Positions 16,926 to 27,751 of a DNA stretch of 64,000 nucleotides are shown one piece after another. Every line of letters begins with the position of its first letter. The stretch's first letter is position 1. Source of the DNA: Amycolatopsis sp. WQ 127309 (GTDB lineage Bacteria > Actinomycetota > Actinomycetes > Mycobacteriales > Pseudonocardiaceae); NCBI RefSeq assembly GCF_023023025.1, contig NZ_CP095481.1, forward strand, positions 124,001 to 188,000, given 5' to 3'. The notes under the pieces were generated by a model that saw only the letters and a program-made list of their open reading frames with translations, was not told the origin of the DNA and made no database searches. The translations under genes and the position numbers were made by a program.

Positions 16926-17492
16926 ATGCACGTATTCCTCGAGACCGAGCGGCTGATCCTGCGCCGGTTCACCGAGAGCGACGCCGACGCGCTGTTCGAC
17001 CTCTACGACGACGCCGCGGTCATGAAGTACATCGACGGGGGCCGGCCCGCGGATCGCACGGAGATCGTCACCCTCGACCTCCCCGCGTTCCTTGGCTACT
17101 ACGAGCGGTTCCCCGGTTACGGGTTCTGGGCCGCGATCGAGAAGAGCACGGGCGATTTCCTGGGCTGGTTCCACTTCCGGCCGCGGCCGGCGGACCCGCC
17201 CGACGAGCCCGAACTGGGGTACCGGCTGCACCGAGCGGCCTGGGGCAAGGGCTACGGCACCGAAGGCTCGATGGCGTTGCTCGCGAAAGGCTTCGACGAC
17301 CTGGGGGTCAAGCGCGTCACGGCGTTCACCATGGCGGTGAACCAGCGCTCGCGACGCGTCATGGAAAAGCTGGGGATGACGTTCATCCGCACGTACTTCG
17401 AGGAGTTCCCGGAGCACAACCTCGCCCCGGGTGCGGAACACGGCGAAGTCGAGTACGCGATCACCCGCGAGCAGTGGGGGTCGCGGTCGTGA
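16926..17492 (+). CDS. GNAT N-acetyltransferase of the RimJ/RimL type
   Basis: A 188-residue protein, MHVFLETERLILRRFTESDA at the N-terminus, which is the standard RimJ/RimL-like beginning. The acetyl-CoA loop is WGKGYGTEGSMALL near residues 108-121, and AVNQRSRRVMEKLGM is the conserved late segment. Members acetylate ribosomal protein N-termini, other proteins or antibiotics, so the substrate is open. The ATG at 16926 was chosen over a TTG at 16890. The stop codon is part of the next hairpin. Confidence 0.82.
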   Translation: MHVFLETERLILRRFTESDADALFDLYDDAAVMKYIDGGRPADRTEIVTLDLPAFLGYYERFPGYGFWAAIEKSTGDFLGWFHFRPRPADPPDEPELGYRLHRAAWGKGYGTEGSMALLAKGFDDLGVKRVTAFTMAVNQRSRRVMEKLGMTFIRTYFEEFPEHNLAPGAEHGEVEYAITREQWGSRS

Positions 17493-17529
17493 GTGTTCAG
17501 GGCGGTTCTAACCGCCCTGAACACTCACG
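17488..17529. terminator. 20-bp perfect hairpin shared by convergent genes
   Basis: Arms at 17488-17507 and 17510-17529 are exact complements (core GTGTTCAGGGCGGTT) with a 2-nt centre. The left arm includes the TGA of the GNAT gene; the right arm ends 19 bp before the stop codon of the convergent GH92 gene. It is a strong bidirectional terminator candidate. Confidence 0.7.
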
Positions 17530-17548
17530 ACGAGCTGCGGCAGAGGAC

Positions 17549-20269
17549 TCAGCCGTGGACCTCGAACTCGTAGATCCGCGCCGCGCCGTTGCCGTCGTTG
17601 GCCGCGGTGGTGATGTTCAGCTTCACGTAGCGGGCCGACCTCGCGGTGATCGGGTGGTACGTGCGGCTGGCCCGGGAGCCGGTCACGGACGCGACCGTCG
17701 TCCAGTTCGTGCCGTCGGTCGACGTCTGGATCGTGAACGCCCCGGTGTTCCAGGCCGTGGTCTCACCGCCGAGGCCGGCGTGCTCGACCACGAACGACGA
17801 CACGTTCTGCGCCGACCCCAGGTCCACCTGGAGGAACTTCGTGGCGGCCGTGGTGCAGAACTTGCTGTTGTTCATCAGGCTGCCGTCGACGGCGTTGGCC
17901 GCGCCTTCGGACGAGGCGCACGCCGCCGAGCCCGTGGCGGCCTTGCCCTGCGCCAGGTTCGCGCCGAGGTTCGGCGCGGCGGCCGGCGGCGTGAAGCCGT
18001 CGTTGTACGACGGCGGGACGTCCGCCGCGTTCGTGCCCCACGCGCTCGGCGACGAGCCCATCGTGTAGTTCAGCGTCGACGCGCCCGCGATGTCGCCGTA
18101 GCGGATCCACGACTTCGTCGTCGCGGTCCCGTTGACGCTCAGGCTCTGCACGTACTGCGAGCCCTGGCCGGCGCCACTGCCGTTGATCTGGATCGTCCCG
18201 CTCGGGCGGATGATCGAGACCGCCGGGAACAGCGGGCCGTGCAGGGCCAGGACGTCCGCGCCCGGCGTCGCCGGGTACATCCCCAGCGCGGCGAAGACGT
18301 ACCACGCCGAGGTCGCGCCGAGGTCGTCGTTGCCGGGCTCGCCGCCCGCGCCGGTGGTGAACGACTCGTTCATCACGCGCCGCACCGCCGAGCTGGTGCC
18401 CTGCGGGTGGGCGGCGTAGTTGTACGCCCACGGCACGCCGTGCTCGGGCTCGTTGCCGATGTAGAAGTACGGCTGGGTGAGGCCGCCGTTGAGCTGCGTG
18501 AAGTGGTGGTCCAGCCGCTGGACGGCGGTCTTCGCGCCGCCCATCAGGTTGATCAGGCCCTGGTAGTTGTAGGGCACCATCCACGTGTACTGCGACGGGT
18601 TGCCTTCGGTGTAACCGCTGTTGCTCGACGGCACGACCGGCCAGGCGAACGTGCCGGTGCTGCCCCGCGGCTGGATGTAGCCGGAGTCGGTGCCGTACAC
18701 GTTCTGCCACCACTGGGCGCGCTGCATGTAGGTGGTGTACTTCGTCGTGTCACCGACGGCTTTCGCGAACTGAGCCACCGCGAAGTCCGACGCCGAGTAC
18801 TCGAGCGAGTCCGACGGGTCCTCGGTGACGTAGTGCCGGCTGACGTACCCGGACTGACGCCCGCGGATCGCCTGGCCCTGTGCGGTGCCGCCGTTGGAGC
18901 TCTTGTCCATCAGCGTCAGCGCGGCCGCCGTGTCGAAACCGCGGACGCCGAAGGCGTACATGCTGCCGACGACGATCGGCCCGGGGTCCCCGGTCATCAC
19001 GAAGTGCTCGTTGTTGTTGTGCGACCACTTGGGCAGCAACCCGCCCTGCTGGCCGTCCAGCACCATCGACTTCGCGATGTCGCTCGCTTCATTGGGCGCG
19101 ACCAGCCCGATCAACGCCGCCCACGACCGGTAGATGTCCCAGCCGGAGTAGTTCTGGTACACGGTGTGCGTGGCGGTGTGGATCGCCTGGTCGAACCCGC
19201 GGTACTGGCCGTTGGTGTCGCTGGCGATGTTCGGGTTCTGGAACACGTGGTACAGCGCCGTGTAGAACTTCTGCAGGTCCGCGGCCGCGCCCCCGGTCAC
19301 CTGGACGCGGTTGAGGATGGTGTTCCAGCTCGTGTCGGCCGCGGCGCGGACCCCGGCGAAGTCGAACCCGGGGTTCTCGGCCGCGAGGTTCGCCTGCGCG
19401 TTGGCCAGGCTGACGAACGAGATGCCGACCTTCGCCTGCACGGTCGTGTTGCTCGAGGTGTCGAAGGTGACGTAGCCGCCGGAGTTCGTGCCGCTGGTGC
19501 TCGCGGACCCGGCGCTCACCGTCCCGCCGAGCCAGGTGCCGAAGCCGCTGGGCGCGCGGTCGAACTGGACCACGTAGAAGATCTGGTAGGTCTTCGACGC
19601 CCCGCAGAAGCCGCCGCCGGTCACCGTGCCGGTGAGCTGGCTGCCGCTGATGGCGATCGACCCGTTGCGGTTGCCGGTCGCGCTGCGGCCGGTGTTGACG
19701 AGCAGCCGCGCGGTCGTCGTGTTCGGGTAGGTCAGCTTCATGGAGCCGGACCGCTGGGTGGCGGACAGTTCGACGGTGGTGTTGTAGTTGTCGAGCTTGT
19801 TCTTGTAGTAGCCGGGCGCGGCCGACTCGTTCGCCTTCGTGTAGCGCCCGGCGTACCCGGTCCAGCCCGTGCCCGGCGACGTCCCGATCGCGCCGGTGAT
19901 CGGCAGCAGGCCGAGGTCCTCGTTGTTGGGGCAGCCGGCGCCGTTGAAGTGGGTGAGGCTGAACTCTTCGATGCTGGTGTCGCTGTAGCGGTAGCCCGAC
20001 GGCGACCCGGTCGGGGTGTCCGGGCTGAACTGCGTCATCCCGAACGGCACGACGGCGCCCGGGTACGTGCTGCCGCCGGCGCCGCCGGGCACCGGGTTGG
20101 GCGAGTTGCTGTTGTCCGTGCCGATGAAGGGATTCACGTACTGCGTAAGGGCGAGCGTCGCGGCGCCGGCGGCCGGAGCGGGCAGCGCGGCGAGCCCCGC
20201 GCCCACGAGGACCGCGGCGAGCGCCGCTCCCCGAAGCCGTTTCCTGAACCTTGACAGTGGTCCGGACAT
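17549..20269 (-). CDS. secreted GH92 family alpha-mannosidase with C-terminal F5/8-type-C domain
   Basis: A 906-residue exported glycosidase. Residues 1-39 form a signal peptide (RFRKRLRGAALAAVLVGAGL, then an Ala/Pro-rich region to AGA). The GH92 start TQYVNPFIGTDN follows, with GGAGGSTYPGAVVPFGMTQ, SLTHFNGAGC, a central SGWDIYRSWAALIGLVAP and the catalytic-domain motif GNEPEHGVPWAYNY. From about residue 770 a galactose-binding-like domain follows (SACASSEGAANAVDGSL to RIYEFEVHG). GH92 enzymes are calcium-dependent exo-alpha-mannosidases acting on N-glycans or mannans. The ATG at 20269 has an AGGAGAGGAAGG ribosome binding site. It is probably controlled through the TGACAACGTTGTCA operator. 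Confidence 0.9.
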   Translation of the reverse strand: MSGPLSRFRKRLRGAALAAVLVGAGLAALPAPAAGAATLALTQYVNPFIGTDNSNSPNPVPGGAGGSTYPGAVVPFGMTQFSPDTPTGSPSGYRYSDTSIEEFSLTHFNGAGCPNNEDLGLLPITGAIGTSPGTGWTGYAGRYTKANESAAPGYYKNKLDNYNTTVELSATQRSGSMKLTYPNTTTARLLVNTGRSATGNRNGSIAISGSQLTGTVTGGGFCGASKTYQIFYVVQFDRAPSGFGTWLGGTVSAGSASTSGTNSGGYVTFDTSSNTTVQAKVGISFVSLANAQANLAAENPGFDFAGVRAAADTSWNTILNRVQVTGGAAADLQKFYTALYHVFQNPNIASDTNGQYRGFDQAIHTATHTVYQNYSGWDIYRSWAALIGLVAPNEASDIAKSMVLDGQQGGLLPKWSHNNNEHFVMTGDPGPIVVGSMYAFGVRGFDTAAALTLMDKSSNGGTAQGQAIRGRQSGYVSRHYVTEDPSDSLEYSASDFAVAQFAKAVGDTTKYTTYMQRAQWWQNVYGTDSGYIQPRGSTGTFAWPVVPSSNSGYTEGNPSQYTWMVPYNYQGLINLMGGAKTAVQRLDHHFTQLNGGLTQPYFYIGNEPEHGVPWAYNYAAHPQGTSSAVRRVMNESFTTGAGGEPGNDDLGATSAWYVFAALGMYPATPGADVLALHGPLFPAVSIIRPSGTIQINGSGAGQGSQYVQSLSVNGTATTKSWIRYGDIAGASTLNYTMGSSPSAWGTNAADVPPSYNDGFTPPAAAPNLGANLAQGKAATGSAACASSEGAANAVDGSLMNNSKFCTTAATKFLQVDLGSAQNVSSFVVEHAGLGGETTAWNTGAFTIQTSTDGTNWTTVASVTGSRASRTYHPITARSARYVKLNITTAANDGNGAARIYEFEVHG

Positions 20270-20299
20270 GGAACCTTCCTCTCCTCGGCACGCAGTGGC

Positions 20300-20313
20300 T
20301 GACAACGTTGTCA
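20300..20313. promoter_or_regulatory. LacI-type operator upstream of the GH92 gene
   Basis: TGACAACGTTGTCA is a perfect 14-bp palindrome with a central CG, the typical form of actinobacterial LacI/GalR operators. It lies 31 bp before the GH92 ATG, where it could block transcription. No LacI-family gene is in the window, so the repressor would act from elsewhere. Confidence 0.6.
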
Positions 20314-20322
20314 ATCGGCCCG

Positions 20323-20355
20323 AAAGCTGCACTTTCCCAGGGAAAGTGCAGCTTT
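20323..20355. terminator. 16-bp perfect hairpin followed by T residues
   Basis: AAAGCTGCACTTTCCC (20323-20338) pairs exactly with 20340-20355 around a single A, and two more T follow on the plus strand. It lies between the promoter region of GH92 and the 3-prime end of the YigZ gene. It shares the CACTTTC/GAAAGTG core with the palindrome at 11068-11093. The rest of 20356-20551 holds no gene that I can support. Confidence 0.6.
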
Positions 20356-20551
20356 TTGAGGCTCGTGAGGCTGATGTGGTGATCGAGGGTGGTGCGCGGC
20401 CCGGTTCGGGGCGGGCCGGGTGATCCGGTGGTCGGGGGAAGGACATGGTGCCACGGGCGAATACCTCCGCGGTAGCACCGAAAGTCCGAATCCCCCTTGT
20501 GCGCAACCGAATGCGCGTGTTGTCAGCCCACTACCCGGTGGTGGTCCGCAC

Positions 20552-21184
20552 TCACGCGCCCCCGGTGACCCACTGCTCGCCGAGCTCGACGGCCGTCGCT
20601 TCGCCGCCGGTGAGGTCGGCCAGCCGGCTCGCGAACACTTCGGACTCGCCGGGCGCCAGGCCGATCTCGAAGTGGGCCAGCTCGTCGAAGCGCGTCGCGC
20701 GCAGGACGTACCGCGACGCGCGCAGGACGTTCTCCAGCCGGCCCGCGCGGTCGTGGCTCACGGCGACCTCGACCACTTGGAGTCGACGGTGTTCTAGTAC
20801 GCCTACTACGTCGATCGCTTGTGCCACAGCCTGTCCGTACGCGCGGATGAGCCCGCCCGCGCCGAGCAGCACCCCGCCGAAGTGGCGCGTCACGACCGCG
20901 ACCGTGTCCGTCAACTCCCGGCGGCGCAGCACTTCCAGCATCGGCGTGCCCGCGGTGCCCGCCGGTTCCCCGTCGTCACTGGAACGCCGGGTCCGTCCAT
21001 CCGGGCCGAGAACGAAGGCGAGACAGTGGTGCCGCGCGCCCGGTTCGGCTCGCCGCCGGGCCGCGATGAACGCGCGCGCGGCCTCCTCCGACGTCACCGG
21101 AGCGAGCGCGCAGAGGAAGCGGGAGCGCTTGATCTCGACCTCGTGGCTGCCCTCTCGAGCCACGGAGAGATAACGATCAGTCAT
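20552..21184 (-). CDS. YigZ/IMPACT family protein
   Basis: A 210-residue protein starting MTDRYLSVAREGSHEVEIKR. The UPF0029/IMPACT signature is clear: RHHCLAFVLG, SDDGEPAGTAGTPMLEVL, VVTRHFGGVLLGAGGLIRAY. The C-terminal part is the ferredoxin-like DUF1949-type domain. Eukaryotic IMPACT affects translational control; the bacterial role is not settled. The gene is transcribed alone leftwards. The 548-bp region upstream separates it from gltB. Confidence 0.85.
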   Translation of the reverse strand: MTDRYLSVAREGSHEVEIKRSRFLCALAPVTSEEAARAFIAARRRAEPGARHHCLAFVLGPDGRTRRSSDDGEPAGTAGTPMLEVLRRRELTDTVAVVTRHFGGVLLGAGGLIRAYGQAVAQAIDVVGVLEHRRLQVVEVAVSHDRAGRLENVLRASRYVLRATRFDELAHFEIGLAPGESEVFASRLADLTGGEATAVELGEQWVTGGA

Positions 21185-21732
21185 CGGCCGGGTTCACCAT
21201 GTACCCAGCTTCTCACCCCGGAGCCGGGCAGCGGCACCCGCCTCGGACCACTTGGGACGGACGTTTCCGCAGGTCAAGGCGATCTTTCAGGCAGCAGAGG
21301 GAGATGCGGCCTGGCATATGGGACGACCCCCGTGCCCGTCAACGCAAGCGTGGCATTTCCCACCCGGGGGCGACGACGTATGTCGATAACAGCGAATTCA
21401 CACTATCGTCATAAGACCCGGCGAACCCGGGAGTAACACCGCGCGCTCCGACTGACCCCCACCACAGTGGTCTGCCTCTGCGCGCACGCAGTACCGAACA
21501 CGTTCGGCTGCCCAGTGTTGTGCGGCCTCCCAGATGACCCGCGTCCGGTTTCCGGGCTCCTTCGGTGACGCCGACCCAGCCCGGCCGATACCTCGCGGCA
21601 TCTTGCACCTCGACAACAGCAACTGTTCTCGACTGACCATCGCGGTACCGGACCACTTCGTTAACCGGTTCAGTTCGAACCACTCGATGAGGTGAGTACC
21701 GGTCACGCCAACGCCTTGGGAGGCGGCCAGCC
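21185..21732. other. 548-bp intergenic region upstream of gltB
   Basis: This is the longest gene-free stretch in the window and serves as the divergent promoter region of yigZ and gltB. Its second half is less GC-rich than the flanks. I see a dyad GGTTC-AGTTC-GAACC at 21667-21681 just upstream of gltB, but no convincing riboswitch, small gene or known regulator site. Short open frames inside it lack ribosome binding sites. Confidence 0.5.
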
Positions 21733-24700
21733 GTGACCCACCGTGCCAGTGCTCTCCCCCCGTCGGGGGAGCAGTTCAGCAACGCCGAGGCCAAGGGCCT
21801 CTACCGGAGCGAATACGAACACGACGCCTGCGGTGTCGCGTTCGTCGCCGATCTCACCGGACGCCGGGATCATGCGATCGTCGCGAAGGCCCTGGTCGCG
21901 TTGCGCAACCTGGAACACCGCGGGGCGCGGGGCGCCGAACCGGATACCGGGGACGGCGCCGGGCTCCTGATCCAGATCCCGGACGAGTTCTTCCGCGAAG
22001 TCGTCGATTTCGCCCTGCCCGAACCGGGCACCTACGCCGTGGGCACCGCTTTCCTGCCCCAGGACGAAAAACGCCGCGGCCGGGCCATGACGACCATCGA
22101 GCGCATCGCGGCCGAAGAGGACATGCGCGTGCTCGGCTGGCGCGAGCTGCCGGTCGACCCCGAGCACTGCGGGCCGACCGCGGCCGAGACGATGCCGCAC
22201 TTCACGCAGCTGTTCCTGGCCGCGCGCCGCCCGAAGCCGGAGCACGCCGACCCGCTGTCGATCGAGCGCAGCGCGTTCTGCGTCCGCAAGCGCGTGGAGC
22301 ACGAGCTGGCCGCGGAAGACGTCTACTTCCCCAGCCTGTCCTCGCGCACGATCGTCTACAAAGGAATGCTCACCGAGCCCCAGGTCGAGCGGTTCTTCGC
22401 CGACCTGACCGACGAGCGCGTCACCAGCGCCATCGGCCTGGTGCACTCCCGCTTCTCCACCAACACCTTCCCGTCGTGGCCGCTGGCGCACCCGTACCGG
22501 TACGTCGCGCACAACGGCGAGATCAACACCCTCCGCGGCAACCGCAACTGGATGGACGCCCGCGAGGCGCTGCTCGAGACCGACCTGATCCCGGGCGACC
22601 TCAAGCGCATCTACCCGGTGATCACCCGCGACGCCAGCGACTCGGCGAGCTTCGACGAGGTCCTGGAGCTGCTCCACCTCGGCGGCCGGTCGCTCCCCCA
22701 CGCGGTGCTGATGATGATCCCCGAGGCCTGGGAGAACCACCAGGAGATGGACCCGGCGCGCCGCGCCTTCTACGAGTTCCACTCGACGCTGATGGAGCCG
22801 TGGGACGGCCCGGCGCTGGTCGCCTTCACCGACGGCAGCCAGATCGGCGCCGTGCTCGACCGCAACGGCCTGCGTCCCGGGCGCTACTGGGTGACCGACG
22901 ACGGCCTCGTCGTGCTCGCCTCCGAGGTCGGCGTGCTCGACATCGACCCGGCGACGATCGTCCGCAAGGGACGGCTCGAGCCCGGCCGGATGTTCCTGGT
23001 GGACACCGAGGCCGGCCGGATCGTCGAGGACGAGGAGATCAAGGGCGAGCTGGCCACCGCGCACCCGTACGACGAGTGGGTCGAGGCCGGGCTGCTGCAC
23101 CTCGACGAGCTGCCCGAGCGCGACCGCGAGGTCCCGCTGCACGCCACGCTCGTGCGCCGGCAGCAGGCGTTCGGCTACACCGAGGAAGACCTCGAAACCA
23201 TCCTCGAACCGATGGCCCGCACCGCCGCGGAGCCGATCGGGTCGATGGGCAACGACTCGCCGCTGGCGTCGCTCTCCAGCCGGTCGCGGCTCATCTTCGA
23301 CTACTTCATCCAGCTGTTCGCCCAGGTCACGAACCCGCCACTGGACGCGATCCGCGAAGAGCTGGTGACGGCGCTGGGCGCGCAGATCGGCGCCGAGCCG
23401 AACCTGCTCGTCGGCAACTCGGCGTCGTGCCGCCGGATCGCGCTGCCGTTCCCGGTGCTCGACAACGACCAGCTCGCCAAGCTGGTGCACGTCAACGACG
23501 ACGGCGACCTGCCCGAGTTCCAGGCCGTCACCGTGCTCGGCCGGTACAACGTGCACGGTGGCGGTGAGGCCCTGGTCAAGCGGCTCGACGAGATCCGCAC
23601 CGAGGTGTCGGAGGCGATCGAGGACGGCGCGCGGGTGATCGTGCTGTCCGACCGCGGGACCGACGAGGACCACGCGCCGATCCCGTCGCTGCTGCTGACC
23701 GGCGCGGTGCACCACCACCTCGTCCGCGAGAAGACGCGCACGCAGGTCGGCCTCGTCGTCGAGGCCGGCGACGCGCGCGAGGTGCACCACATCGCGCTGC
23801 TCGTCGGCTACGGCGTCGCCGCGGTCAACCCGTACCTCGCGATGGCGACCGTCGAGGAGATGGCCCACCAGGGCCTGATCCCGGGCGTGACGCCGAAGGA
23901 GGCGACCCGGAACCTGATCAAGGCGCTGGGCAAGGGCGTCCGCAAGACGATGTCCAAGATGGGCGTATCGACCGTCGCGTCCTACACTGGCGCGCAGATC
24001 TTCGAGGCGATCGGGCTCGGCGAAGAGGTCATCGAGAACTGCTTCACCGGCACGACCTCGCGCCTCGGCGGCGTCGGCTTCGACACCCTGGCCGAAGAGG
24101 TCGCGAAGCGGCACCAGTACGCGTTCCCGGCCGACGGCGTCCGCGCCGCCCACCGCCAGCTGGAAACCGGCGCGGACTACCAGTGGCGCCGCGAGGGCGA
24201 GCCGCACCTGTTCAACCCGCAGACCGTGTTCAAGCTCCAGCACTCCACCCGGTCCGGGAAGTACGACGTCTTCAAGGAGTACACGAAGGCCGTCGACGAC
24301 CAGGCCGAGAAGCTGCTGACGCTGCGCGGGCTGTTCGGCTTCAAGTACGGCGAGCGGCCGCCGGTGCCGATCGACGAGGTCGAACCGGTCTCCTCGATCG
24401 TCAAGCGGTTCGCCACCGGCGCGATCTCCTACGGCTCGATCTCGATGGAGATGCACCAGACCCTCGCCATCGCGATGAACCGCCTCGGCGGGAAGTCCAA
24501 CACCGGCGAGGGCGGCGAAGACGCGGAGCGGCTGTACGACCCGGAGCGGCGAAGCGCCGTGAAGCAGGTCGCCAGCGGCCGCTTCGGCGTCACTAGCGAG
24601 TACCTCGTCAACGCCGACGACATCCAGATCAAGATGGCGCAGGGCGCGAAGCCCGGTGAAGGCGGGCAGCTGCCCGGCGCGAAGGTGTACCCGTGGATCG

Positions 24701-26304
24701 CGAAGACGCGGTACTCGACGCCGGGTGTCGGCCTCATTTCGCCGCCGCCGCACCACGACATCTACTCGATCGAGGACCTCGCCCAGCTGATCCACGACCT
24801 CAAGAACGCCAACCCGGCCGCGCGCATCCACGTGAAGCTCGTGTCCGAGGTCGGCGTCGGCACGGTCGCGGCGGGCGTCTCGAAGGCGCACGCGGACGTC
24901 GTGCTCATCTCGGGTCACGACGGCGGGACCGGCGCGTCACCGCTGTCGTCGATCAAGCACGCCGGCGGCCCGTGGGAGCTGGGCCTGGCCGAGACGCAGC
25001 AGACGCTGCTGGCCAACCGGCTGCGCGACCGGATCGTCGTGCAGACCGACGGCCAGCTCAAGACCGGCCGCGACGTCGTCATCGCGGCGCTGCTCGGCGC
25101 CGAGGAGTTCGGCTTCGCGACCGCGCCGCTGGTGGTGTCGGGCTGCATCATGATGCGCGTCTGCCACCTCGACACCTGCCCGGTGGGCGTCGCGACGCAG
25201 AACCCGAAGCTGCGCGAGAAGTTCAGCGGCAAGGCCGAGTACGTCGTCAACTTCTTCGAGTTCATCGCCCAGGAGGTGCGGGAGTACCTGGCGGAGCTGG
25301 GCTTCCGGACGATCGCCGAGGCCGTCGGGCACGCGGAGTTCCTCGACAAGCGCAAGGCGGTCGACCACTGGAAGGCGGCCGGGCTGGACCTGTCGCCGAT
25401 CTTCCACGTGCCGGACATGGCCCCGGCCGGCCTGCGGCTGCAGCAGACGCAGCAGGACCACGGGCTCGAGAAGGCGCTCGACAACACGCTGATCCAGCTC
25501 GCCGAAGGCGCCCTCAACTCGGGTGACAAGGTGCGGCTGGAACTGCCAGTGCGCAACGTGAACCGGACCGTCGGCACCATGCTCGGCTCGGAGCTGACCA
25601 AGCGGTGGGGCGGCGAAGGCCTGCCGGACGACACCATCGACGTCACCTTCACCGGGACCGCGGGCCAGTCGTTCGGCGCGTTCGTGCCGAAGGGCATCAC
25701 GCTGCGGCTCTACGGCGACGGCAACGACTACGTCGGCAAGGGCCTCTCCGGCGGCCGGCTGATCGTGCGCCCGTCGAAGGAGGCGCGCTACGCCGCCGAG
25801 GAGCACATCATCGCCGGCAACGTGATCGGCTACGGCGCGACGAGCGGCGAGATCTTCATCCGCGGCAAGGTCGGCGAGCGGTTCTGCGTGCGCAACTCGG
25901 GCGCGCTGGCCGTCGTCGAAGGCGTCGGCGACCACGGCGCGGAGTACATGACCGGCGGCCGGGTGGTCGTGCTCGGGTCGATCGGCCGCAACTTCGCGGC
26001 CGGCATGTCCGGCGGCGTCGCGTACGTGCTGGACCTGCCCGCGCACCGCGTCAACCCGGAGATGGTCGACCTCGACCCGCTCGACTCCGAGGACGCGGAC
26101 TTCCTGCGCGAGGCCCTCGAAAAGCACTACGACGAAACGGAGTCCGCGGTCGCGCGCGCCCTGCTCGCCGACTGGGACGCCGGCGTCGACCGGTTCGGCA
26201 AGGTCATGCCGAAGGACTACAAGCGCGTGCTCGCCGCCCAGGTGCAGGCCGAACGCGACGGGCGCGACGTGAACGAGGCGATCATGGAGGCCGCACATGG
26301 CTGA
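21733..26304 (+). CDS. gltB: glutamate synthase (NADPH) large subunit
   Basis: A 1,523-residue enzyme that transfers the amide nitrogen of glutamine to 2-oxoglutarate. The class-II amidotransferase nucleophile is Cys33 in [11 protein letters not shown], so a 32-residue propeptide should be removed. The FMN/synthase domain contains [19 protein letters not shown] and [19 protein letters not shown], the [3Fe-4S] ligands are Cys1138, Cys1144 and Cys1149 ([12 protein letters not shown]), and the GXGXG repeat domain is at the end ([19 protein letters not shown]). The GTG at 21733 follows TGGGAGG. gltD overlaps its end by 8 nt. Nitrogen regulation is likely, but no clear GlnR box was found. Confidence 0.96.
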   Translation: MTHRASALPPSGEQFSNAEAKGLYRSEYEHDACGVAFVADLTGRRDHAIVAKALVALRNLEHRGARGAEPDTGDGAGLLIQIPDEFFREVVDFALPEPGTYAVGTAFLPQDEKRRGRAMTTIERIAAEEDMRVLGWRELPVDPEHCGPTAAETMPHFTQLFLAARRPKPEHADPLSIERSAFCVRKRVEHELAAEDVYFPSLSSRTIVYKGMLTEPQVERFFADLTDERVTSAIGLVHSRFSTNTFPSWPLAHPYRYVAHNGEINTLRGNRNWMDAREALLETDLIPGDLKRIYPVITRDASDSASFDEVLELLHLGGRSLPHAVLMMIPEAWENHQEMDPARRAFYEFHSTLMEPWDGPALVAFTDGSQIGAVLDRNGLRPGRYWVTDDGLVVLASEVGVLDIDPATIVRKGRLEPGRMFLVDTEAGRIVEDEEIKGELATAHPYDEWVEAGLLHLDELPERDREVPLHATLVRRQQAFGYTEEDLETILEPMARTAAEPIGSMGNDSPLASLSSRSRLIFDYFIQLFAQVTNPPLDAIREELVTALGAQIGAEPNLLVGNSASCRRIALPFPVLDNDQLAKLVHVNDDGDLPEFQAVTVLGRYNVHGGGEALVKRLDEIRTEVSEAIEDGARVIVLSDRGTDEDHAPIPSLLLTGAVHHHLVREKTRTQVGLVVEAGDAREVHHIALLVGYGVAAVNPYLAMATVEEMAHQGLIPGVTPKEATRNLIKALGKGVRKTMSKMGVSTVASYTGAQIFEAIGLGEEVIENCFTGTTSRLGGVGFDTLAEEVAKRHQYAFPADGVRAAHRQLETGADYQWRREGEPHLFNPQTVFKLQHSTRSGKYDVFKEYTKAVDDQAEKLLTLRGLFGFKYGERPPVPIDEVEPVSSIVKRFATGAISYGSISMEMHQTLAIAMNRLGGKSNTGEGGEDAERLYDPERRSAVKQVASGRFGVTSEYLVNADDIQIKMAQGAKPGEGGQLPGAKVYPWIAKTRYSTPGVGLISPPPHHDIYSIEDLAQLIHDLKNANPAARIHVKLVSEVGVGTVAAGVSKAHADVVLISGHDGGTGASPLSSIKHAGGPWELGLAETQQTLLANRLRDRIVVQTDGQLKTGRDVVIAALLGAEEFGFATAPLVVSGCIMMRVCHLDTCPVGVATQNPKLREKFSGKAEYVVNFFEFIAQEVREYLAELGFRTIAEAVGHAEFLDKRKAVDHWKAAGLDLSPIFHVPDMAPAGLRLQQTQQDHGLEKALDNTLIQLAEGALNSGDKVRLELPVRNVNRTVGTMLGSELTKRWGGEGLPDDTIDVTFTGTAGQSFGAFVPKGITLRLYGDGNDYVGKGLSGGRLIVRPSKEARYAAEEHIIAGNVIGYGATSGEIFIRGKVGERFCVRNSGALAVVEGVGDHGAEYMTGGRVVVLGSIGRNFAAGMSGGVAYVLDLPAHRVNPEMVDLDPLDSEDADFLREALEKHYDETESAVARALLADWDAGVDRFGKVMPKDYKRVLAAQVQAERDGRDVNEAIMEAAHG

Positions 26305-27748
26305 CCCCAAGGGCTTTCTGACCACCACGCGCGAAGAGCCGACGCGCCGTCCGGTCGACCTGCGGCTGATGGACTGGCGCGAGGTCTACGAGGACTTCGC
26401 GTCCACGAAGCTGGAGAAGCAGGCCGGCCGCTGCATGGACTGCGGCATCCCGTTCTGCCACCAGGGCTGCCCGCTCGGGAACCTCATCCCGGAGTGGAAC
26501 ACGCTGGTGTGGCGGGAGGACTGGCAGCAGGCGGCCGACCGGCTGCACGCGACCAACAACTTCCCGGAGTTCACCGGCACGCTGTGCCCGGCACCGTGCG
26601 AAACCGCGTGCGTGCTGGGGATCAACGACGATCCGGTGACCATCAAGCGCGTCGAGATCTCGATCATCGACCGCGCCTTCGCCGAGGGCTGGGTGACGCC
26701 GGAGGTGCCGGCCGCGCGCACCGGAAAGAAGGTCGCGGTGGTCGGGTCCGGCCCGTCGGGTCTTGCCGCGGCGCAGCAGCTCACGCGCGCGGGCCACAGC
26801 GTCGTGGTCCTCGAGCGGGCCGACAGGATCGGCGGGCTGCTGCGCTACGGCATTCCCGAGTTCAAGATGGAGAAGCACCGCCTGGACCGCCGGCTCGCGC
26901 AGATGGAAGCCGAGGGCACGGAGTTCCGCACCTCGGTGAACGTCGGCGTGGACCTGTCGGTCGCCGAGCTGCGGTCGTCGTACGACGCGGTGGTGCTGGC
27001 CGGTGGCGCCACGGACTGGCGCGACCTGCCGATCCCCGGCCGCGAGCTCGACGGCATCCACCAGGCGATGGAGTTCCTCCCGCCGGCCAACCGGGTCGCG
27101 TCGGGTGACCTCGAGTCGTCGCCCTTCGACGCTGCGGGCCTCGACGTCGTCGTCATCGGCGGCGGCGACACGGGCGCGGACTGCGTCGGGACGTCCCACC
27201 GCCAGGGCGCGCGGTCGGTGACGCAGCTGGAGATCATGCCGCGGCCGCCGGAGGCCCGGTCGGACGCCCACCCGTGGCCGACCTACCCGATGATCTACCG
27301 GGTGTCCTCGGCGCACGAAGAGGGCGGCGAGCGGCTGTACTCGGTGAACACGCAGGAGTTCGCGGCTGACGCCGACGGCCGGGTGCGCGCGCTGAAGCTG
27401 GTCGAGGTGCGCAACGAGGGCGGCAAGTTCGTCCCGGTCCCCGGTTCCGAACGCGAGCTGCCGGCGCAGCTGGTGCTGCTGGCGATGGGCTTCCTCGGAC
27501 CGCAGAAGAAGGGTCTGATCGAGGACCTGGGCGTCGAGCTGGACGCGCGCGGCAACGTCGCACGCGACAAGACGTTCAAGACGAGCCTGGACAACGTGTT
27601 CGTCGCGGGCGACATGGGCCGAGGCCAGTCGCTGATCGTCTGGGCGATCGCGGAAGGCCGTTCCGCGGCGGCGGGCGTCGACGCGTTCCTGACGGGCCGC
27701 GGCATCCTGCCGGCCCCGATCGCCCCGACGGACCGCCCGCTGACGTGA
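26297..27748 (+). CDS. gltD: glutamate synthase (NADPH) small subunit
   Basis: A 483-residue electron-input subunit of glutamate synthase. N-terminal cysteines for two [4Fe-4S] clusters are in [17 protein letters not shown] and CPAPCETAC. The FAD site is [17 protein letters not shown], the NADPH site [17 protein letters not shown], and the C-terminal FAD motif [18 protein letters not shown]. It takes electrons from NADPH and passes them to GltB. The ATG lies inside the last codons of gltB, so the two are translationally coupled. A strong hairpin follows 3 bp after the stop. Confidence 0.96.
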   Translation: MADPKGFLTTTREEPTRRPVDLRLMDWREVYEDFASTKLEKQAGRCMDCGIPFCHQGCPLGNLIPEWNTLVWREDWQQAADRLHATNNFPEFTGTLCPAPCETACVLGINDDPVTIKRVEISIIDRAFAEGWVTPEVPAARTGKKVAVVGSGPSGLAAAQQLTRAGHSVVVLERADRIGGLLRYGIPEFKMEKHRLDRRLAQMEAEGTEFRTSVNVGVDLSVAELRSSYDAVVLAGGATDWRDLPIPGRELDGIHQAMEFLPPANRVASGDLESSPFDAAGLDVVVIGGGDTGADCVGTSHRQGARSVTQLEIMPRPPEARSDAHPWPTYPMIYRVSSAHEEGGERLYSVNTQEFAADADGRVRALKLVEVRNEGGKFVPVPGSERELPAQLVLLAMGFLGPQKKGLIEDLGVELDARGNVARDKTFKTSLDNVFVAGDMGRGQSLIVWAIAEGRSAAAGVDAFLTGRGILPAPIAPTDRPLT

Positions 27749-27751
27749 GAC

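Noticed and set aside
21398..21706. A 102-codon minus-strand ORF in the gltB leader
   Set aside because: No ribosome binding site, no recognisable motif and unusual codon use; not supportable as a gene.
21703..24918. A 1,071-codon minus-strand frame opposite gltB
   Set aside because: gltB is unambiguous with all catalytic motifs; the antisense frame has low-complexity composition and no start signal.
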